Shown here in pieces: positions 16,436 through 20,531 of a stretch of 20,531 nt of DNA; the first letter of the stretch is position 1, and the number at the start of each line of letters is the position of its first letter. The position numbers and the translations under genes are program-made. A model generated the notes under the pieces. It did not search any database, was not told the DNA's origin, and saw nothing but the letters and a program-made list of their open reading frames with translations. Origin of the DNA: Desulfomonilaceae bacterium (GTDB lineage Bacteria; Desulfobacterota; Desulfomonilia; Desulfomonilales; Desulfomonilaceae); NCBI GenBank assembly GCA_041662605.1, contig JBAZSD010000042.1, forward strand, positions 1-20,531, in the 5' to 3' direction.

Positions 16436-16459
16436 CACAGAATTTGATATCACGTCCAT

Positions 16460-17371
16460 TTATGCCTGTGGGGGCTGACCATCACCCTTGAACCCATCCC
16501 GATTTCGTTGTCGAGCGAAAAAAGCCTCTAAAGCCTCCATGTGCTCTGGGCTGTGGTGACAGAGAGCCTGAAATGAGCACGAAAGTTCCAGAGTTTCTTC
16601 CAGGCTCCTTCCCTGGGATAGGTAAAATAGCCGTTTGGCCAGGCGAAGAGTTCTCGCCGGATGCTGGGCGATCTCACCTGCTACCTCCAGTGCGCGATCT
16701 ATAAGCCTTTCCGCTGGTATCACTTCACTCACCAGGCCGATTCTCAGGGCCTCGGCAGCGTCGATGACGCGACACGTCAGAGCCAGCTCCAATGCTTTTG
16801 AAAATCCGACCACACGAGGGAGCAAAAACGCTCCACCATCCCCTGGGATCAACCCGACCGATACAAAAGTTTCTCCAAATCGAGCTTTTTCGCTCGCAAT
16901 ACGTATATCGCACATGCACGTAGGGTCGCAGCCCGCTCCCATAGCTGGGCCATTCACCGCGGCAATAGCCGGGACATCCAGCCGCTGGAACGCGAGGGTA
17001 ACTCTTTGGATGCCCTTGCGGTAGTTCTGACGGACATCATTCGGATCTCCAGAGAACATACCTTCTTTCTTATACATATCCTTGACGTTCCCCCCAGCCG
17101 AAAACGATGTTCCAGCGCCTGTGACCACAAGAACGCTCAGCAAATCCGAATCCTGAACCTTTTGACAAACATCTACTATTTCGTCGATCATCTCTTGATG
17201 AGTAAAAGCATTCCTGATGTCCGGCCGATTCAACGTGAGCACTGCAATAGGTCCTTGCTGCTCGAAGATTATTTCCCGGTATTTAATGCTTTCGGAGTGA
17301 TCAGGACTTCCTATGCTGTTTCGCGACCGGCTTTCTTCATTGTTACCGATAGGTTTATTATATTTGGTCAT
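16460..17371 (-). CDS. Enoyl-CoA hydratase/isomerase (crotonase) family protein
   Basis: A 303-residue protein with the crotonase fold from about residue 32. Visible marks: AVLTLNRPDIRNAF (43-56), FSAGGNVKDM (90-99) and NGPAMGAGCD (140-149), which supply the two oxyanion-hole amides that bind the acyl-CoA thioester carbonyl, and GLIPGDGGAFLLPRVVG (173-189). In rat enoyl-CoA hydratase Glu144 and Glu164 do the catalysis; here these positions are Asp149 and Phe169, so simple water addition is doubtful, and Asp178 may serve instead as in some isomerases or hydrolases. About 30 polar residues precede the domain. Start ATG 17371 has GGAGAGG 4 bases upstream. It is cytoplasmic and has no metabolic neighbours here, so the substrate cannot be guessed. 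Confidence 0.88.
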   Translation of the reverse strand: MTKYNKPIGNNEESRSRNSIGSPDHSESIKYREIIFEQQGPIAVLTLNRPDIRNAFTHQEMIDEIVDVCQKVQDSDLLSVLVVTGAGTSFSAGGNVKDMYKKEGMFSGDPNDVRQNYRKGIQRVTLAFQRLDVPAIAAVNGPAMGAGCDPTCMCDIRIASEKARFGETFVSVGLIPGDGGAFLLPRVVGFSKALELALTCRVIDAAEALRIGLVSEVIPAERLIDRALEVAGEIAQHPARTLRLAKRLFYLSQGRSLEETLELSCSFQALCHHSPEHMEALEAFFARQRNRDGFKGDGQPPQA

Positions 17372-17886
17372 CTTGCCTCTCCATATCTATATTCCTTTGG
17401 ATACGCATTGCTGTCCAATTCTTCTCTCGAGGACTACTCTAGCCGTGATTTGACTCAAAAAGCGGCTGTTAAAGGATCAAGGAAGGGTGAGAAAAGCGCT
17501 CGCCTGCTGAAGCTATTCTAGCGCTGACCTCGAGCTGCCCATTGGATTATTTACCACTTGCCACGTTAGAGATCTAGAATGTTTTCATTTGCTAAGAAGC
17601 AAAGACCTATCTGGTAGATTTTGGCCGATCCATTTACCCGTTATGGGTTCTGCCGTGTGGAAGGCTGGTAATTCAGTTTTCAGTCAGGCCTGATGCGCAA
17701 ATGTTTTCAAATGGGTATTCTGCGTAATATTTGTCCGGAAAGAATCTTTTTGTCTGGCAAAGCTGTGTTCGCCAGGTCAATTATACGTTCTTCTTATGAG
17801 TAATTTTTCGTGCTATAGCAAAGCAGTGCGGCGCCATCCTCAACAGCTAAGATTGAGGGAATATTCTTGGGAAAAGGATGACTACA
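17372..17886. other. Intergenic region between divergent genes
   Basis: This stretch holds the leaders of the crotonase gene (leftward) and the small secreted protein gene (rightward). An open frame continues into it from the strand opposite the crotonase gene (to 17521) but is an antisense shadow. I see no clear promoter, operator or RNA gene. Confidence 0.4.
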
Positions 17887-18318
17887 ATGAAGAAGTCTAT
17901 TTGTGTCGTATCCGTGCTGATAGCTACTCTATTCTGTGCCTCAGCCTGCATGGCCGGCCCGGACATCCCGAACCTCGTGGGAACATGGATGGTTAAGAGT
18001 GAGGGCGGGGTGGCGCTGAAAGGAAAGGAACCAGGCCCGAAGACACATCATAAAGGAGATTTCAGCGCTCTTAACGGCGAAGCGGTCATAACCAAGCAAC
18101 AGGGAAGGATATTGCATGGTACCTTCAAGGCGCCCCTGGGGGATACAGAGAAATTCCTCGCTGGGATTGGCCTGGATAACAAGACCATATATTTTGTGGA
18201 TGAAGACGGTTTTATGGAAGGCAAGATAATCGACAAGGACACTATTCAGGTTGTTTATCGTCATGTTACCGCCTTCGATATCGTGGTAGCTGTTGGGGTA
18301 TGGACGAGAAAGAAATAG
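17887..18318 (+). CDS. Small secreted protein, predicted beta-rich, unknown
   Basis: A 143-residue protein with a Sec signal peptide (MKKSICVVSVLIATLFCASA, cleavage likely after CMA near 22). The mature part starts GPDIPNLVGTWMVKSEG and shows alternating strands (TKQQGRILHGTF, NKTIYFVDEDGFMEGKIIDK, IQVVYRHV), like a small lipocalin-type barrel seen in many secreted single-domain proteins; the LVGTW start is the kind of motif such barrels carry. No lipobox is present (ASAC lacks Leu/Val/Ile at -3). The start at 17887 is preferred because AAGGA lies 8 bases upstream; an in-frame ATG at 17878 overlaps that ribosome site. A periplasmic ligand-binding role is plausible but not shown. Confidence 0.8.
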   Translation: MKKSICVVSVLIATLFCASACMAGPDIPNLVGTWMVKSEGGVALKGKEPGPKTHHKGDFSALNGEAVITKQQGRILHGTFKAPLGDTEKFLAGIGLDNKTIYFVDEDGFMEGKIIDKDTIQVVYRHVTAFDIVVAVGVWTRKK

Positions 18319-18448
18319 TCTTGAGCAATGGCGGAATGGTTTACGAGTATGATTGCTCGCAGCGCCGGTTGGAAAACAGTTTATTCACAGTCGCGCCTAA
18401 ACGGCTGTTTAAACTTGACTATTATGTGGAGTGAAAACTGTAATTGAT

Positions 18449-19345
18449 TCATTCTTTGGCTCCATGAGCCTTTAAAATTTTGACGATGGCCGGCCTATTC
18501 CACCTATTAGCCCATATCAATGGTGTAGCGCCGTCCTGCGCCTTTGCGTTGACATCAGCGCCCCTGGCTAGAAGGAGCTTTACCGAGTCACTGTGTCCGG
18601 CCCTAATTGCCGCCATCAGTACTGTATGTCCATCATTTTGTAGCGCATTAATATTCGCCCCTTTATCAAGAAGCAATTTTACCACCTTTGGATCGCCTTC
18701 TTCTGCAGCCACCGTCAACGGCGTCTCGCCATGAGTGTCCCTCAAATTAACATCCATGCCTTGGGAAAGAAGAAACTTTACGAGTTCCAGGTTTCCACTA
18801 TTAACAGCCATAAACAGGGCCGTTCTGCCATCCGGGCCTTTGGGAGAAACATCCGCTCCTTTTCCTACCAGAAGTTTTACGGTTTTTAGCTCACCTTTAT
18901 TGGCTGCTACCATCATTGCCGTAAATCCTTCCTGTTGCGTGGCGTTGACATCCGCCCCGTTAGCAAGAAGTAACTTAACCACCTCGTAATGTTTGTAATC
19001 ATCCCCAGCAGCGGCTATCATCAGCGCCGTCCAACCATCCAGTTTACGGGCAGCGTTGACATCCGCATGTTTATCTAAAAGTGTCTTCGCCACGTTAATG
19101 TGACCTTTGTGAGCGGCTACCATAAGCGCCGTACTGTCTGTGGCGTCTTCTATTGCGTTTACGTCTGCGCCTTCAGTCAAAAGACTTTTAACTACGTCCG
19201 AGCGGCCTTGGGTAACAGCTTCTATTAAGTCCTGATTCTTATCTCCCGCCTCAACGATACTCACGCCAGCGGTATACATAGAGAGTAATCCGATCATCAC
19301 AGTTGAAATGAAAAGTGTGGTGACATTAGTCTTGAGCATTCGCAT
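18449..19345 (-). CDS. Exported ankyrin-repeat protein
   Basis: A 298-residue protein with a signal peptide or N-terminal anchor (MRMLKTNVTTLFISTVMIGL to about 34, IVEA) and eight ankyrin repeats of about 33 residues filling the rest. Each shows the T.LM.A...G....VKLLL..GADVNA pattern, for example DGWTALMIAAAG and HGETPLTVAAEEG; repeat 3 carries a 3-residue insertion (DDYKHY) and the last lacks its loop, ending AHGAKE. Such solenoids bind partner proteins; bacterial periplasmic examples include AnkB-type proteins linked to catalase, but no such neighbour is seen. ATG 19345 is chosen with GGAAGGAA about 7 bases upstream; a GTG at 19348 directly before it is possible. Confidence 0.88.
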   Translation of the reverse strand: MRMLKTNVTTLFISTVMIGLLSMYTAGVSIVEAGDKNQDLIEAVTQGRSDVVKSLLTEGADVNAIEDATDSTALMVAAHKGHINVAKTLLDKHADVNAARKLDGWTALMIAAAGDDYKHYEVVKLLLANGADVNATQQEGFTAMMVAANKGELKTVKLLVGKGADVSPKGPDGRTALFMAVNSGNLELVKFLLSQGMDVNLRDTHGETPLTVAAEEGDPKVVKLLLDKGANINALQNDGHTVLMAAIRAGHSDSVKLLLARGADVNAKAQDGATPLIWANRWNRPAIVKILKAHGAKE

Positions 19346-19746
19346 CACAGTATTCCTTCCATATAACCAGGATTCTTAATGAGAGCGCGGGAAAATCATT
19401 CCAAAGGTCGTTAGAATATTCACATTGCTACGAACGGTATTCCCTTTATTTTTTATAACATATTACTGACTAAATGATTCCTCCTTCCATGGCAAAAACT
19501 TCATTAAATATAGGTATTAGTCCCCTGAATAAGTCACAATCTATTTTTTGACGGTCGAACCCATATTTTTATTTGACTTTACCTGACACCTTTAGGTAAA
19601 TTAAAAATTGGGTTATGTGTACCTCTTCCTCAATCCTATTCAATCTAGTTTTGTAGAACAGGTATGTCGTTGACATCTAAGTCTTTATTTGAATTCTAAA
19701 CCATTTATTTTCTATTGAGTTTGATTAATTCAAAGGGAGTGGTCTG
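19346..19746. other. AT-rich divergent promoter region
   Basis: The region separates the ankyrin gene (leftward) from the gene at 19747 (rightward). A perfect -35 hexamer TTGACA (19670-19675) occurs, but the matching -10 region (ATTCTA or TTCTAA near 19693-19699) is poor. A second candidate, TTGACT (19573-19578), overlaps an inverted repeat listed separately. Confidence 0.4.
19578..19600. repeat. Inverted repeat TTTACCT / AGGTAAA, operator-like
   Basis: TTTACCT (19578-19584) and AGGTAAA (19594-19600) are exact reverse complements with a 9-base spacer, and lie immediately after a TTGACT hexamer. A dimeric repressor bound here would cover such a promoter. No regulator gene is close, so this stays a candidate. 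Confidence 0.4.
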
Positions 19747-20415
19747 ATGGATAGGAGGGTGTTCATTTTTATAACGATACCATTACTTGTATTAACCTTT
19801 CTAGTTGCGCCGAATGTGGTTCCGGTCACTCACATCAAGTCATTGTCAGATGACGTCGCAAGCGTTAAACCTCAAAAGGAACACAGGGATCTTGAAAAAG
19901 ATTTGAGTGACGATAGACCCATTCCTGAGTGGCTTTCATCGGTCCTCAACTGGCTTCCGCCTGAGAATCATGATGATAGAATAGCCACGATCGAAAAGGA
20001 AGACCAGAAAGAAGAAATCGAGGAAAGTTTCACAAGCCCCCAAAAACTCGAATTTTCTGTTTCCGTTGAAAACGTAATGTCCTTGAAAGACATACCTCCA
20101 CTGTATACATCGCCCAAAATTGATGGTGAGGGGATTTGGGTGAGCACGGACACTCCTGTCGACGGAGATGGAAAGCCTCTGATATACAAAACAGTTTACC
20201 GTCCCAGCGTGGAATTTCCAAACACTTTGGTTTATATGGCTGTTTTCGACATGAGCCGCCTTAAAACCCGCCTTTTTATTGGTCGCACTGAACCAGGTAT
20301 TTACAAGGTTTCGAATGAGTCGCTGGTGGACCCTCTCTCGAAAATAGTGGCCATTACCAACGCCATGTGGATGCAACAACATGCGAAAGGGGGAGGAGCG
20401 ATAGTCAGAGGGTAA
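19747..20415 (+). CDS. Membrane-anchored protein with partial phosphodiester glycosidase (NAGPA-like) domain, probably truncated
   Basis: A 222-residue protein: an uncleaved or cleavable hydrophobic N-terminus (DRRVFIFITIPLLVLTFLVA), an acidic low-complexity linker to about residue 110, then a segment with PLYTSPKIDGEGIWVSTDTP, the VYRP strand, MAVFDMSRLKTRLFIGRTEP and AITNAMW.. followed by KGGGAIVRG. This order (EGvW, yRP, D...L...l..GT.EPG, aafN, GG) resembles the beginning of phosphodiester glycosidase proteins known from many bacteria, recognised from memory at family level only. In that family the domain normally continues well beyond the GG turn, so the stop at 20415 probably removes the C-terminal half. 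AAAGGGAG lies 7 bases before the ATG. It would sit outside the inner membrane. Confidence 0.6.
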   Translation: MDRRVFIFITIPLLVLTFLVAPNVVPVTHIKSLSDDVASVKPQKEHRDLEKDLSDDRPIPEWLSSVLNWLPPENHDDRIATIEKEDQKEEIEESFTSPQKLEFSVSVENVMSLKDIPPLYTSPKIDGEGIWVSTDTPVDGDGKPLIYKTVYRPSVEFPNTLVYMAVFDMSRLKTRLFIGRTEPGIYKVSNESLVDPLSKIVAITNAMWMQQHAKGGGAIVRG

Positions 20416-20509
20416 CCGTTCAGCAGGAGGCGGTCAATAGAGAAGGTGTTGACAGCCCAAGTCGATGAGCAGTGATGGAATCGACCAAGAAATCAAAGGG
20501 GTTTTTATT

Positions 20510-20531
20510 TTGAAGAAAGCACGTTCGGGTG
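20510..20531 (+). CDS. Possible gene start, cut by the window edge
   Basis: AAAGGGG (20495-20501) precedes a TTG at 20510 by 8 bases, and the reading opens MKKARSG, a basic start as in exported proteins. Only seven codons are visible, so this is a hint, not a firm call. Confidence 0.22.

Larger units (their letters stand above)
15422..16459. other. One-kilobase non-coding region with hairpins and a tRNA fragment
   Basis: No believable gene is present; stops are frequent and 15660-16160 is AT-rich. It contains two inverted repeats (15593-15618, 15634-15662), the tRNA-Lys fragment (15965-16006) and a weak hairpin behind the crotonase gene (16414-16435). An open frame at 15894-16160 runs straight through the tRNA fragment and is not credible. 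Confidence 0.5.

Noticed and set aside
17006..17521. 171-codon open frame on the plus strand
   Set aside because: Most of it is the reverse strand of the crotonase gene, with no ribosome site and no plausible protein features.
1..20531. CRISPR array, insertion sequence or phage gene cluster
   Set aside because: No regularly spaced repeats, transposase, integrase or phage structural proteins could be read on either strand; the only mobile-element sign is the tRNA fragment.

Overview
The window reads as chromosomal DNA of a Gram-negative, sigma54-rich bacterium. An outer-membrane barrel protein, several Sec-exported proteins, paralogous PAS-type sigma54 activators and hybrid histidine kinases, and a crotonase point to an anaerobic Desulfobacterota (old Deltaproteobacteria), perhaps Desulfomonile-like. 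The phylum is an inference from protein style; no marker gene is present.

Layout. 1-260: decayed 3' end of an ABC-2 transporter permease. 811-2574: exported outer-membrane beta-barrel protein of unknown function. 2631-11010: signalling region with two parallel cassettes. Cassette 1 is a soluble PAS-PAS hybrid kinase (2631-4712), a wrecked sigma54 activator (4742-5172), a sigma54-like promoter (about 5381) and a 62-residue membrane protein (5464-5652). Cassette 2 is a six-TM hybrid kinase (6226-8151), an intact REC-PAS-PAS-AAA-Fis activator (8176-10416), a strong sigma54 promoter (10616-10632) and a 106-residue membrane protein (10690-11010). Between them lie one broken and one intact small exported ORF. 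11200-11244 holds the tail of another lost activator, and 11719-14181 a third activator with three PAS domains and no receiver.

14354-15421 (minus): exported TPR protein, convergent with the activator and separated from it by a perfect 15-bp inverted repeat. 15422-16459 is non-coding and carries the 3' half of a tRNA-Lys(CTT) gene, the usual footprint of an integrase attachment site. 16460-17371 (minus): crotonase-family protein lacking the classical hydratase glutamates. 17887-18318: small secreted protein. 18449-19345 (minus): exported ankyrin-repeat protein. 19747-20415: membrane-anchored protein resembling the front of phosphodiester glycosidase (NAGPA-like) proteins, apparently cut short. 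A new gene may begin at 20510.

How the genes may work together (inference): the kinases sense a cytoplasmic and a membrane signal with nearly the same transmitter core. The linked activators would open sigma54 promoters in front of very small membrane proteins. In cassette 2 the upstream sigma54-like sites could also feed the kinase and activator, giving positive feedback. All activator copies carry Asn where the Walker B Asp normally sits, so they form one paralogous family here.
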